In this document: piece by piece, positions 1-8,000 of the stretch
Layout of the letters: each line of letters opens with the position of its first letter
Position numbering within the stretch: the stretch's first letter is position 1
Assembly (NCBI GenBank): GCA_013152695.1
Contig: JAADFV010000325.1
Span: forward strand, 1 to 22,801
Direction of reading: 5' to 3'
Source: Chloroflexota bacterium
GTDB lineage: Bacteria > Chloroflexota > Anaerolineae > J102
Length of the DNA stretch: 22,801 nt
Position numbers and translations under genes: made by a program
The notes under the pieces: generated by a model
The model's database searches: none
What the model was told of the DNA's origin: nothing
Seen by the model: the letters and a program-made list of their open reading frames with translations, nothing else

Positions 1-465
1 ATAGCCAGGCATGATCAGGTCGAGATAACGTTCGGCTTGCTCGATAAGCGCCTGCTGTAAATGGCCGAGACCTTCCTCGAGGCTATCACTGGCATCGAGC
101 AAATACAGGCGCAAGTCGGTGGCAACTTGATCATTGCGACTGCGACCCGTGTGCAGCTTGCCGCCGACAGGACCGATTAGTTCGGTCAACCGTCGCTCGA
201 CCGCTGTATGGATATCCTCGTCGTCTTCTTTGATCTGAAACTCGCCCCGCATCCATTCCTCGTGGATATGATCGAGTCCGGCCATGATCATATCACGTTC
301 ATTCTCGCTGAGGATACCAGCCTCGGCCAAGGCCTGAGCCCATGCCTGTGAGCCACGGATGTCCGCTTCCCATAAACGGGCATCGAAGCCGATGGAGGCG
401 TTGAATTGCGCCATGAGTGGATCGGCGTTATCGCGAAAGCGGCCACCCCAAAGTTTCGACATCAT
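1..465 (-). CDS. argH: Argininosuccinate lyase, N-terminal part (runs off left edge)
   Basis: This is the first 155 codons of argininosuccinate lyase, which splits argininosuccinate into arginine and fumarate in the last step of arginine synthesis, in the cytosol. The protein opens MMSKLWGGRF, and the family hallmark GGKLHTGRSRND lies near residues 110-121, followed by a QVATDLRLYL stretch. The C-terminal two thirds, including the main signature loop, lies beyond the window. Two ATG codons are adjacent, at 465 and 462. The Shine-Dalgarno AAGGAG (475-470) suits either one, and the second has the more usual spacing. The ribosome site touches the TGA of the upstream aldo/keto reductase and the gap is 10 nt, so the two genes are probably co-transcribed and perhaps translationally coupled. 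The identification is secure; only the exact start is open. Confidence 0.95.
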   Translation of the reverse strand, partial: MMSKLWGGRFRDNADPLMAQFNASIGFDARLWEADIRGSQAWAQALAEAGILSENERDMIMAGLDHIHEEWMRGEFQIKEDDEDIHTAVERRLTELIGPVGGKLHTGRSRNDQVATDLRLYLLDASDSLEEGLGHLQQALIEQAERYLDLIMPGY

Positions 466-475
466 GCCACTCCTT

Positions 476-1435
476 TCAGACCTTGCTGGCCTCTTCAAGA
501 ATTGCCATCTCTTCGGCCGTGAGTCGTAACCCTACTGCGCCCAAACTTTCGTGCAATTGCTCGACCGAATTGGCACCGATGATCGGCGAAGTGATGATGG
601 GTTGGCTGAGTTGCCAGGCCAGGGCAATTTGTAAGGTGGTAGCATTACGGTTATCGGCAATTTTTTCTACGGCGGCCAAAGCACGCCAGCCATCTTCATT
701 GAAGTAACGTCGCTTGATACCTTCTTGTCGGGCTGAGTCGGGAGGTGGAGCATCAGATTGGTATTTGCCGGTAAGAAAACCTCCCGCCAGAGGACTGTAA
801 GGAATGACGCCGATCTTCTCACTTTCGCACAACGGCTTGAGCTCAGCTTCGAATTCCTGCCGGTGGACCAAATTGTAATGGGGCTGGAGGCTCTCGTAAC
901 GGGCCAGACCCTCTTGTTGGCTGATACACAGGGCTTTCATCAAACGCCAGGCAGGAATGTTGGAACACCCCAAATAGCGGACTTTGCCCTGCCGCACCAG
1001 ATCATCGAGGGCGCGTAAGGTCTCGTCCATCGGTGTCTCTAAATCATCCCAGTGGATTTGATAAAGGTCGATAGTGTCGGTTTGCAGACGACGGAGACTA
1101 TCTTCGACTGCCTGCATGATGTGGGCACGGCTAAGACCCTGCCCATTCGGCCCCTCCCACATGGTGCCCCTCACCTTGGTTGCAAGAACGATGTGGCGCC
1201 GATTATTGCGTGCCTTCAACCAGCGACCAATGATTTCCTCGGCAATTCCACCGGGGTTGCCCTCTACCCAACGCGAATAGATGTTGGCAGTGTCGATAAA
1301 GTTGCCGCCAGCTTCCACAAATTCATCCATGATGGCAAATGCAGTAGCTTCGTCGGCAGTCCAACCCCATTGCATGGAGCCCAAACAGAGTTCTGATACT
1401 TTGAGGCCGGTACGACCTAGATTACGATATTCCAT
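476..1435 (-). CDS. Aldo/keto reductase
   Basis: A 319-residue NAD(P)H-dependent oxidoreductase of the aldo/keto reductase superfamily, with a normal length for single-domain AKRs. The catalytic tetrad is visible: Asp48 and Tyr53 (in FIDTANIY), Lys87 (in ATKVRG) and His128 (in YQIHWDD). The family signature [10 protein letters not shown] is at about 150-159, and a nucleotide-binding segment [15 protein letters not shown] follows. The end of the protein carries the usual [12 protein letters not shown] motif. It most resembles the YajO/Tas-like group that reduces sugar or aldehyde substrates, but the substrate cannot be read from the sequence. No Shine-Dalgarno lies before the ATG. Instead a TAGAAT hexamer ends 6 nt upstream, as expected for a leaderless transcript. 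argH follows 10 nt downstream. Confidence 0.93.
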   Translation of the reverse strand: MEYRNLGRTGLKVSELCLGSMQWGWTADEATAFAIMDEFVEAGGNFIDTANIYSRWVEGNPGGIAEEIIGRWLKARNNRRHIVLATKVRGTMWEGPNGQGLSRAHIMQAVEDSLRRLQTDTIDLYQIHWDDLETPMDETLRALDDLVRQGKVRYLGCSNIPAWRLMKALCISQQEGLARYESLQPHYNLVHRQEFEAELKPLCESEKIGVIPYSPLAGGFLTGKYQSDAPPPDSARQEGIKRRYFNEDGWRALAAVEKIADNRNATTLQIALAWQLSQPIITSPIIGANSVEQLHESLGAVGLRLTAEEMAILEEASKV

Positions 1436-1441
1436 AATGCT

Positions 1442-1447
1442 ATTCTA
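1442..1447 (-). promoter_or_regulatory. Possible -10 box giving a leaderless aldo/keto reductase mRNA
   Basis: On the minus strand, TAGAAT (5 of 6 matches to TATAAT) is followed by six bases (AGCATT) and then the ATG of the aldo/keto reductase. Transcription would begin at or next to the start codon. The lack of any Shine-Dalgarno fits this. No convincing -35 box is seen 17 nt upstream, so this is tentative. Confidence 0.3.
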
Positions 1448-1504
1448 AACAAAAAATGCAGGAAGGGGAAAAGGGCAAGGGTCAATAAGTGTTAACAACC
1501 CATC

Positions 1505-2362
1505 TTAATTGCCATCAGCAGCTATAGCTTGCTCCATCCAGGCCAATGTTTCAGAAAGTACTCGATTCCGGATTTCGGGAATTTCATTGTGGAGCTCGTG
1601 AAGGCTTCCCTCATACGTGCGGAATTCGACATTGTCTCCGGCGGCCTTAACCGCCTCCTCGATAGCTTGACGATTGATCGTGCTATCTTCGGCACCCAGC
1701 AAGACGAGAACAGGTAAATGCAATGTGGCCAACAAATGCTTGGCCTCTTCGGCCTTGAGCAGGCTGGTGTAAGCAAAGCGCATGGTTACCGTATGGTGGT
1801 AGAGCGGATCGGCACGATACGCCTTTTCTGCCTCGGGATCATGGCTGAGGGTAAAGGGATCATCTTTGCTCCCCGTCTCCATACTGAACCCTGGCGCCAA
1901 ACGCGCCAGTAAGCGCGCCATCATAATCTTCCAGCGACTGTAGTCGGGGCCGGCTCCGTAGCCTGGCGCCGAAAGAACAGCAGCCGTCACTTTTTCTTCA
2001 TGCTGGGCCAAATAATGCGTGGCAATCATTCCGCCCAAGCTATGGGCATAAAAACAAAGGGGTAGGCCGGGATTCTGGGTGCGGGCGGTGTCAACAACCT
2101 GGTCGAGATCGGCCAAAACATCACTGAAATCATTGAAATCACCACGCCGCCCCCCCGATTTACCGAAACCGCGGTGATCATGTCCATAAATGACATAACC
2201 ATGCGAACTAAACATATCCACAACATGAGGATATCGCCCGGCATGTTCGCCCAAACCGTGCACAATCACCAACACTGCCCGCGGTGCAACTTCGGGCGAC
2301 CATTTCCGAAGAAAGATCGGTGTCCCATCGAAGGCTGATAAGGTTGTTTCTTGATAGGTCAT
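1505..2362 (-). CDS. Alpha/beta hydrolase, monoacylglycerol lipase-like (serine aminopeptidase S33 domain)
   Basis: A 285-residue cytosolic serine hydrolase closest in motif pattern to monoacylglycerol lipases and lysophospholipases. The oxyanion region IVHGLGEHAGRYPH is at about 33-46 and DHRGFGKSGG at 62-71. The nucleophile elbow AHSLGG carries Ser108. Asp226 (LGAEDSTI) and His255 (SLHELHNE) complete the triad. All three residues and their spacing match human and bacterial monoacylglycerol lipases, so ester cleavage of a lipid is likely, though other esters cannot be excluded. An upstream in-frame ATG at 2392 exists, but the ATG at 2362 has GGAG at ideal spacing and the family-typical N-terminus. 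The 2392 start would also sit inside a perfect inverted repeat. The aldo/keto reductase begins 69 nt downstream; linkage to it is uncertain because that gene may have its own promoter. Confidence 0.92.
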   Translation of the reverse strand: MTYQETTLSAFDGTPIFLRKWSPEVAPRAVLVIVHGLGEHAGRYPHVVDMFSSHGYVIYGHDHRGFGKSGGRRGDFNDFSDVLADLDQVVDTARTQNPGLPLCFYAHSLGGMIATHYLAQHEEKVTAAVLSAPGYGAGPDYSRWKIMMARLLARLAPGFSMETGSKDDPFTLSHDPEAEKAYRADPLYHHTVTMRFAYTSLLKAEEAKHLLATLHLPVLVLLGAEDSTINRQAIEEAVKAAGDNVEFRTYEGSLHELHNEIPEIRNRVLSETLAWMEQAIAADGN

Positions 2363-2386
2363 GATGACTCCATAGGGTTTCCAAAG

Positions 2387-2419
2387 GCGCACCGATGAAT
2401 CACAGACTCATCGGTGCGC
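2387..2419 (-). terminator. Perfect 12-bp inverted repeat, possible terminator or mRNA hairpin
   Basis: The arms GCGCACCGATGA (2387-2398) and TCATCGGTGCGC (2408-2419) pair perfectly around a 9-nt loop. The element lies 44 nt after the stop of the DUF4013 gene and 25 nt before the hydrolase start. No U-rich tract follows on either strand, so an intrinsic terminator is not proven. It could equally stabilise the 3' end of one transcript or shield the start of the next. Confidence 0.45.
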
Positions 2420-2462
2420 GAAAATATCCGATTACCCGACAACAAGTTTGAGGAAAATCCTT

Positions 2463-3344
2463 CTAAGGTAGTTTTTCAAAAGGTTCATCGGCTTGGTCAG
2501 GCGTGTCGTCTTCGCCCTCGTCACCAGCATCGGACGACGTCTCGAGAATGCTGTCTCCCAGGTCTTGAACTTCGAGAATTGCATCCTCTGCACCCTCGCC
2601 TACCTTCTCGATAGTTTCACCCACGCCAGGCATCACGTCATCAGGGGATAAGTCATAGGAAGAACCCCCATCAAATTCCAACAAACCTTTATCGAGACCG
2701 ATCTGGCCGAAGAGGTGAAACTGCACGGCGTACGTCCAAAAAGTGGTAAAGAGCAGACCAATACCGCACAAAATGCTGCCGACAATACTGGCGACGATCT
2801 GGACGGCCCACAGAACCAACACAGCAATAATGATCTCGCCGATGTTCTCGCGAGTAAAACTGAAAATCTCGGCAAAATCAAAGGCATCGACAACACGTTC
2901 GTTTTCGGCAAACTTGATGATGATGGCCGGAGACAGTACAGTGAGAATTATGCTGTACAATACCATCAAACAGCTCAGGCAGGTTATAAGGAGGCCGACA
3001 AGCGCGCCAGAATCGCCAGACTCGGTGAATGAGCCTAAGAGAGTGGTGGGAATCAAAACAATAACGACGGGAATGGCCCAAATGAAGAAAACAAACATCA
3101 ATTTGATGCCCTTTACGATCTTGTCTCCCCAGTTATCCCATTCCGGTAAGGGGTAAGGATCACCTCGTCGCACATTTTTAAGCACATCGACGCCATAACC
3201 CAGGAGCAGGCCAATGCCGATGAATAGACCGATGACTGTCCAGAAAAAGAAGATGGTAGCTAGCAGGATAAGGCCGCCAATAAGCACCTTTTGCAGCCAC
3301 TGTTCATCCTCGAATACAAAGGATATTGACTTACCGATGTCCAT
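2463..3344 (-). CDS. DUF4013 domain membrane protein
   Basis: A 293-residue integral membrane protein whose opening (MDIGKSISFVFEDEQWLQKV, then LIGGL) is the typical start of the DUF4013 family, whose function is unknown. Hydrophobic blocks lie at about 21-50, 82-104, 113-145 and 169-214, and the hydrophilic loop after the first contains GDPYPLPEWDNWGDKI. The last 70 residues form a soluble, very acidic tail rich in Asp and Glu that ends EPFEKLP. The tail may be a cytosolic or surface interaction segment. The start at 3344 has AGGAGG four bases upstream; a longer in-frame start at 3392 would add 16 residues without family support. A good promoter lies about 110 nt upstream. The neighbours give no clear functional hint. 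Confidence 0.85.
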   Translation of the reverse strand: MDIGKSISFVFEDEQWLQKVLIGGLILLATIFFFWTVIGLFIGIGLLLGYGVDVLKNVRRGDPYPLPEWDNWGDKIVKGIKLMFVFFIWAIPVVIVLIPTTLLGSFTESGDSGALVGLLITCLSCLMVLYSIILTVLSPAIIIKFAENERVVDAFDFAEIFSFTRENIGEIIIAVLVLWAVQIVASIVGSILCGIGLLFTTFWTYAVQFHLFGQIGLDKGLLEFDGGSSYDLSPDDVMPGVGETIEKVGEGAEDAILEVQDLGDSILETSSDAGDEGEDDTPDQADEPFEKLP

Positions 3345-3454
3345 GATTCCTCCTATGGGGAAAAACATAAAGGGTATAACGATGGTTTTCAATCAATAGC
3401 AACTTCACAATATTGACTTTGTTGACAAACACTACCTCGAACAAAGCTAAAAGC

Positions 3455-3483
3455 ATTATAGCAGAAGGACTGACTGCCAACAA
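3455..3483 (-). promoter_or_regulatory. Promoter for the DUF4013 gene (extended -10)
   Basis: On the minus strand, TTGTTG (3483-3478) and a perfect TATAAT (3460-3455) are 17 nt apart. TG sits one base before the -10 box, giving an extended -10. The -35 box is weak (3 of 6). The predicted start near 3449 leaves a leader of about 105 nt before the gene. Confidence 0.55.
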
Positions 3484-3562
3484 TCCTAGATAGTGAATAC
3501 AGTCGTGCCCAAGCAGGCACTTCATTTTATATACGAATTCTCATTTGACAGGGTTTCTTCTC

Positions 3563-4414
3563 CTACGATGTCGGGAGAATCCATCCTTGGGAATGTTCTG
3601 CATAAGCACGAGCCAGATCGATCGCACCTATCAGTAAGGCGGCAAAAACCATACCCGGCAGTAAAAGTGTCACAAAATCAGCAGCAGTGCTGTTTTTATT
3701 TTCCTCACGGAGCACAAATAAAAGTACCAGAATACCAACTATGCTGAGCATAAAAAAAGCTGTAGCACTGGAGAGAATAGCCAAGGGATAGAAGAGGGGA
3801 AGCCAGCGACTTTGCACTGCCAGTACCAGCACGGCACTTACCGCCAGTGCAGTGAAGAGCTGCCAACGATTGTCCAAGATAGGTGTGGGATCGGGTTCGC
3901 GCCAGAAAACTTGATTGAAATAAGGAATCAGGAAGAAACTGACGGCCAGTCCCTGCAACATACCGGTTATCAGGCGCAGTAAATTGTGGGGAGAATAGAG
4001 AAAAGGTCGCCCTAAAAGCAACGAAACATAAGAATTGAAGCCATCGAATGCCCACACACCCAAAAATGCAAGGAGGATGAGGATATAGCGTCCTCGGGGA
4101 AGCCCTGCCGCCCGCAGTCGTCCCCAACGCCAGGCCAGGACAAAGCCGCTAAACGCACCCAGGTATTGGCCTGTACAACGAGCACACAACGGTAATTTTA
4201 GATCAGCAAAGATATAGGTGCGTACGGTAATTTGATGGCAAACTGCATAACCCACATGATTGGCCATACCCAAAATGCCTTCCTGGCTCCCGAGCCAAAA
4301 CAGAACAACTAGGGAGGGAACTGCCAACAGGGCGAGTAGGCGACGAAGCGTGTATTTATGAAAAAATGACATGGAAAAATATGTCCAAGATAGGAAGGAT
4401 ATCCGCTCAAGCAT
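3563..4414 (-). CDS. DUF2085 domain membrane protein
   Basis: A polytopic membrane protein of about 283 residues. The DUF2085 hallmarks are clear: VCHQITVRTY (Cys59-His60), LPLCARCTGQYLG (Cys77 and Cys80), a conserved Asp in FDGFNSY near 124, and NLLRLITGMLQG near 144-154. The paired Cys-His and CxxC motifs next to the membrane suggest a metal or redox site, but the family has no established function. Hydrophobic spans are at about 26-41, 82-94, 110-125, 151-163, 185-200, 205-236 and 248-264. The start is ambiguous. ATG 4414 has AGAGGGG 8 nt upstream and is chosen. ATG 4372 (MSFFHKYTL) gives a more hydrophobic N-terminus but no ribosome site. The frame stays open to 4567, but that part reads through a palindromic repeat and is unlikely to be coding. 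Confidence 0.82.
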   Translation of the reverse strand: MLERISFLSWTYFSMSFFHKYTLRRLLALLAVPSLVVLFWLGSQEGILGMANHVGYAVCHQITVRTYIFADLKLPLCARCTGQYLGAFSGFVLAWRWGRLRAAGLPRGRYILILLAFLGVWAFDGFNSYVSLLLGRPFLYSPHNLLRLITGMLQGLAVSFFLIPYFNQVFWREPDPTPILDNRWQLFTALAVSAVLVLAVQSRWLPLFYPLAILSSATAFFMLSIVGILVLLFVLREENKNSTAADFVTLLLPGMVFAALLIGAIDLARAYAEHSQGWILPTS

Positions 4415-4528
4415 ACCGCATACCCCTCTTGCGGGCAACATCAGCCGCATTTCTACAGTAATTCCAGAGTATTCCTCAATAGGTTTGGCATTTCTTCTGG
4501 GAGGAACGTTTCCCAACACGCCGCTGAC

Positions 4529-4561
4529 AGACCTTCCAGGTCTCGGAGACCTGGAAGGTCT
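4529..4561. repeat. 15-bp perfect palindrome with 3-nt loop
   Basis: AGACCTTCCAGGTCT and AGACCTGGAAGGTCT pair perfectly around CGG. Each arm is itself partly self-complementary (AGACC/GGTCT). Palindromes of this look recur as dispersed intergenic elements in many bacterial genomes; that is recalled knowledge and was not searched. No T-run follows, so it is not an obvious terminator. Confidence 0.75.
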
Positions 4562-4620
4562 CAACACAAGCCTTCCGCAATAACAATGCCCTCGCAGCCC
4601 AATAAAATAAAATCAGGCCG

Positions 4621-4656
4621 ATCTGCGAAAATCTGCGTGTATCAGCGTTATCTGCG
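4621..4656 (+). repeat. Four ATCTGCG-type heptamers at 9-10 nt spacing
   Basis: ATCTGCG occurs at 4621, 4631 and 4650, and ATCAGCG at 4641. The starts are 10, 10 and 9 nt apart, close to one helical turn. The last two belong to the longer repeat described next. This could be a degenerate repeat element or a protein-binding array. Confidence 0.6.
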
Positions 4657-4679
4657 TCCTATTTTCATCGGTATCGGCG
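4640..4679 (+). repeat. Intergenic repeat, copy 1
   Basis: A sequence of the form ATCAGCGTTATCTGCGT, then CCTATTTTCATCGGTATCGGCG. The same string, with a few changes and one extra base, recurs on the plus strand at 4964-5003, and its first 26 bases recur inverted at 4945-4920. Confidence 0.65.
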
Positions 4680-4864
4680 GGCTTCTGCCCGTGGTGCCTG
4701 CTTCCTTTTCAAACATGATTCCGCCGGGGAAAGGAACTTTCCGGCAGGGCGTTGGTTAGCCTCTGAGCTAGAAATTTCCATCGGAGAAGGAAGCAAGGAG
4801 TAGGGCTTCCTGTTCGCCGAGACCTTTTCACATATCAAATTAGGCAACTGTACCCTGCCCACAT

Positions 4865-4893
4865 TTTTTCGTTTGGAAGTAACCTGCTAAAAT
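4865..4893 (+). promoter_or_regulatory. Possible promoter for the tandem glycosyltransferase gene
   Basis: TAAAAT (4888-4893) is preceded by TGC, an extended -10 pattern, with TTTTTC 17 nt upstream as a poor -35. The predicted start near 4900 gives a leader of about 155 nt that contains repeat copies 2 and 3. Tentative. Confidence 0.35.
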
Positions 4894-4919
4894 GACCGCG
4901 TGGATGCTTTGTCTGTACC

Positions 4920-4945
4920 AAAATAGAACGCGGATAATGCTGATT
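4920..4945 (-). repeat. Intergenic repeat, copy 2 (inverted)
   Basis: Read on the minus strand, this is AATCAGCATTATCCGCGTTC then TATTTT. It differs from copy 1 at only a few positions. It faces copy 3 across 17 nt, so the pair can form an imperfect 20-bp hairpin (16 of 20 paired). Confidence 0.65.
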
Positions 4946-4962
4946 AAGGCTGTCCCTTTAAA

Positions 4963-5003
4963 AATCAGCGTCATCTACGTTCAGATTTTCATCATGATCG
5001 GCG
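4963..5003 (+). repeat. Intergenic repeat, copy 3
   Basis: AATCAGCGTCATCTACGTTC, then AGATTTTCATCATGATCGGCG. It aligns along its length with copy 1, including the trailing ATTTTCATC and ATCGGCG, which supports common descent of the copies. Confidence 0.65.
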
Positions 5004-5055
5004 TGCTCACGCTCAAGGCATCACCTTTCATTCATTTTGTAGTGAGCAATCGCTC

Positions 5056-8000
5056 ATGGCGACTACTATGAATAATCGCGACTATCTCCGTCATCTGGCA
5101 CCGCCCGTACTGATCGCTGCTCTCGCCCTGATGCTATATCTCGTTACAGGTGAGAATGGCTGGGTGCGCGTTCTCTGGGCCGCAAGCATTGTCTGGCTGT
5201 TGGTTGGGTTTACGTCACGTTGGTCGTGGCCAGCCTGGACAAGCGCAGATGGCCGGGACATGGTACTGCTGGCGATCATTACGGGCGTCGGGTTCGGCCT
5301 ACGCTTCTGGCGCCTTTCGCAAATCCCCGATTATTTTCACGGCGATATTGCCTCGCAGGGCTTACAGGCACTCGACATCCTGCACCACGTTGCACCGGGC
5401 TGGTTTGCGACGGGCTGGTCGAATATCCCCATGTTCGATTATGTGATGATGGCCGGAACCATGCGGCTGTTCGGGACAGATCTCTTCGGTCTTTCGATGA
5501 CCGCGGTCTGGCAGGGAACCCTCACGATCCCTTTACTTTATTTGCTGGGACGGGAGCTCAGGGGGCGGAGTGTGGGCCTGCTCGCTGCCGCCTTTCTCGC
5601 CATCAACTACACCCATATCCATTTTAGTCGGATTGTTACCACAGCTTCGCCTGTGCTGTTTATGGTGGCGATGTTCTACGTTCTCTTTCGCGCCCGCCGT
5701 GTGCAGACACTAGGGGGCTATGCCTTGGCAGGTGTGCTCCTGGGTGTGGGGCTACTCCTTTATTTCCCTGTGCGCGTCAGTGTGGTGATTGTTGTCCTGC
5801 TCTTTTTATTCTTGCTGCTATGGCGTCGCCGCCAGACCCTAGATGAGTGGCAGTCATGGCTGCTCTTTGCCGTGGGCTCCCTTTTGGGCTTTGGCCCCAT
5901 GTTTGGCTTTGTTTTTCAGAACTTCTCTGCTTTTGTGGGGCGCGGGAATGTGGTTACCCTGGCCAATCCCCAGGTCATGGCCCATCTACAGGCTAAATAC
6001 GGTGTTTCTTCTGCGGCAGCAGTGTGGCTTGAGCAGTTCAAACGTACATTTCTTACCTTTTTCAGCTACGGTGATTCCAGTACACATTTCAGTTTCCCGG
6101 GGCCCATGGTCAGTACGTTGGTAGGTGTTTTGTTGGTAGTGGGGGTGGTGATAGCGCTGCGCCGCTGGCGAGATGAAGGCAATTTCACCTTGTTGGTTTG
6201 GGTGCTGGCTACCCTCGTGCTGGGCGGTGTTATCACCAACGACCCACCCTTCTGGCCCCACTTAGTGGTCGTTTTACCGGCAGTGATGCTTTTGGCTGCG
6301 CAAGGTGCGGTGGGATCGTGGCAGAGACTGCGCTCTTACTTTCCTGCAGAAATACGGCCGCGGGCAGACAAGGTTGCCGCACTGTTGCTGAGTGTTGCTA
6401 TCCTTTTTACCGGGGTCCACAACTGGCAGTCGTATCTCCGTCTAACCGAGCACAACGCCGACACTATCGTCAGCATGGCTCGCTATGTCGCCTCCCTGCC
6501 TGCCGGCACCCGCGTTTTGTTGGTTTCTGAACCCTACCATGCACAAGAGCGAGAACTTCAGTTCATGGGGCAGAAACTGCTTTTGACTGAAATCGATGCA
6601 GACGCCCTCCAGGCCGGCAAGCTGGAAACACCCGCCAGACCTACCGTGATCTTATTGACCAGCAATCACCGGTCACTCGTGCCTTTACTGCAAAAAAAGT
6701 GGCCCCAGGCCAGTGTTCGCCAACATCACGACGGCCGGGGTCATCCCTCCTTTGTGAGCATTAGCTTGCCTCTCACCACGACACCATTACCGTCAGATAC
6801 AACCAATCCTGCCCTTTCCTTGGCCCGCCGGAGTCGCATCGGTTGGCTCCTTGCCATTCTCCTTTTGGGTTCAGTAAGTCTGGTAGGGGGATGGCGGTGG
6901 TGGCGCCGCGACACCGGCCCTCTGGAGGAAATCATTTCTAAGGAATCTCCGCCTACTTTGCCAGTCTCCCCCACTGTATCTTCCCCTGCTGCTGTACCGA
7001 CATCCTCCTTCTCTGCAGATGCTGTCGCTCCCATTCCTAAGCCGCTTCTTGCCCTGGCTGGAGTCGTCCTGGCCGTACTTCTGGCCTACATCGCCCAACA
7101 TTTCTACGATGGCACAACAAGTGGCATGCTGGTGCAATTGCTTAGCCGTCTGCTTCCCCGTTCATTGGCCGAAAACGCGCTATTGGCGGGAACCCTACTT
7201 TATGGTGTGGCCATGGCCTTATTTGCCTGGTTGGCGCCTGGCTTGCCTCGATTAGAACGCCCGCTGTCCCGGCCGCATCGTCCCGCCTATCCCGGCCGGC
7301 GACCTCCTGATGCCCGCATCGTGCGTGCCGATCGTCCTCTCGCCCCCACCATAACAGCACCCGACCGTTTTCACATATCCCCGCGCTGGCAGCGCCACTG
7401 GCAATGGCTGGCTGCCGCCCTCATTCCCTATGCCGCCAGCATGGTCTTATTTGCGCTACGCGGAGAAGATGCCCTCGTACGGGCCTTGTGGGCGGTCGGG
7501 ATCATCCTGTTTCTGTTTGGGCAGGCTTTGTGGCCCTGGTGGCAGCACGAGGCTGGGGCAGAAGGCGAATATTCGCCCCGTTTTGGCCGAGTTCAGGTCT
7601 TTTTGCTCCTGATTGTGTTGGCCGTGGGTTTCTGGCTTCGTTTCAACCAGCTTCAGTGGATTCCCCATGATTTCCATGGCGATATGGCCTCTCACGGCCT
7701 GCAAGCGCGCGATATCTTAGCTGGCCGCACCCACTATTGGTTTCACGAAGGCTGGGCCAATATTCCGATGTTGGCCTTTATGCCCGCAGCATTATCTCTC
7801 AAGATTTTTGGCAACACCTTGTTCGGGTTGCGTATGGCCTCGGTGATCGGCGGAACTTTCGTTCTTTTCAGCCTTTATTTGCTCACCTGGCGTTTATTCG
7901 ATCGTCATCGCCCCGCCCTTCTCGCAACCGCAGTCCTTGCCATCAATACTCCCCACATCCATTTTTCACGGATAGCCGAGTACATGGACCCCTGGCCCTT

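Larger units (their letters stand above)
4415..5055. other. Gene-free intergenic island with repeats
   Basis: These 641 bp contain no convincing gene. Two short open frames, at 4371-4583 (plus) and 4665-4862 (minus), lack ribosome sites, family resemblance and normal composition. The region holds a 15-bp palindrome, a run of ATCTGCG-type heptamers at about 10-nt spacing, three related copies of a roughly 26-bp repeat (two of them facing each other), and a candidate promoter for the large glycosyltransferase. It also separates the leftward genes from the rightward ones, so the 5' control of both sides lies here. Confidence 0.7.

Noticed and set aside
3503..3518. Hairpin GTGCC-CAAGCA-GGCAC as terminator of the DUF2085 gene
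   Set aside because: Five-bp stem with no T-run on either strand.
4371..4583. Open frame of 70 codons on the plus strand
   Set aside because: It reads through the palindromic repeat, overlaps the DUF2085 5' region antisense, and has no ribosome site or family resemblance.
4621..4656. CRISPR-like array
   Set aside because: The unit is only 7 bp with about 3-bp spacers, there are four units, and no cas genes are present.
4708..4760. Imperfect hairpin around GGGGAAAGGAACTTTCC as a small RNA
   Set aside because: Mismatched stem, no promoter-terminator pair around it, and no known RNA family resemblance.
4665..4862. Open frame of 65 codons on the minus strand
   Set aside because: No ribosome site, Arg/Ser/Pro-rich composition typical of chance frames, and it lies inside the repeat island.
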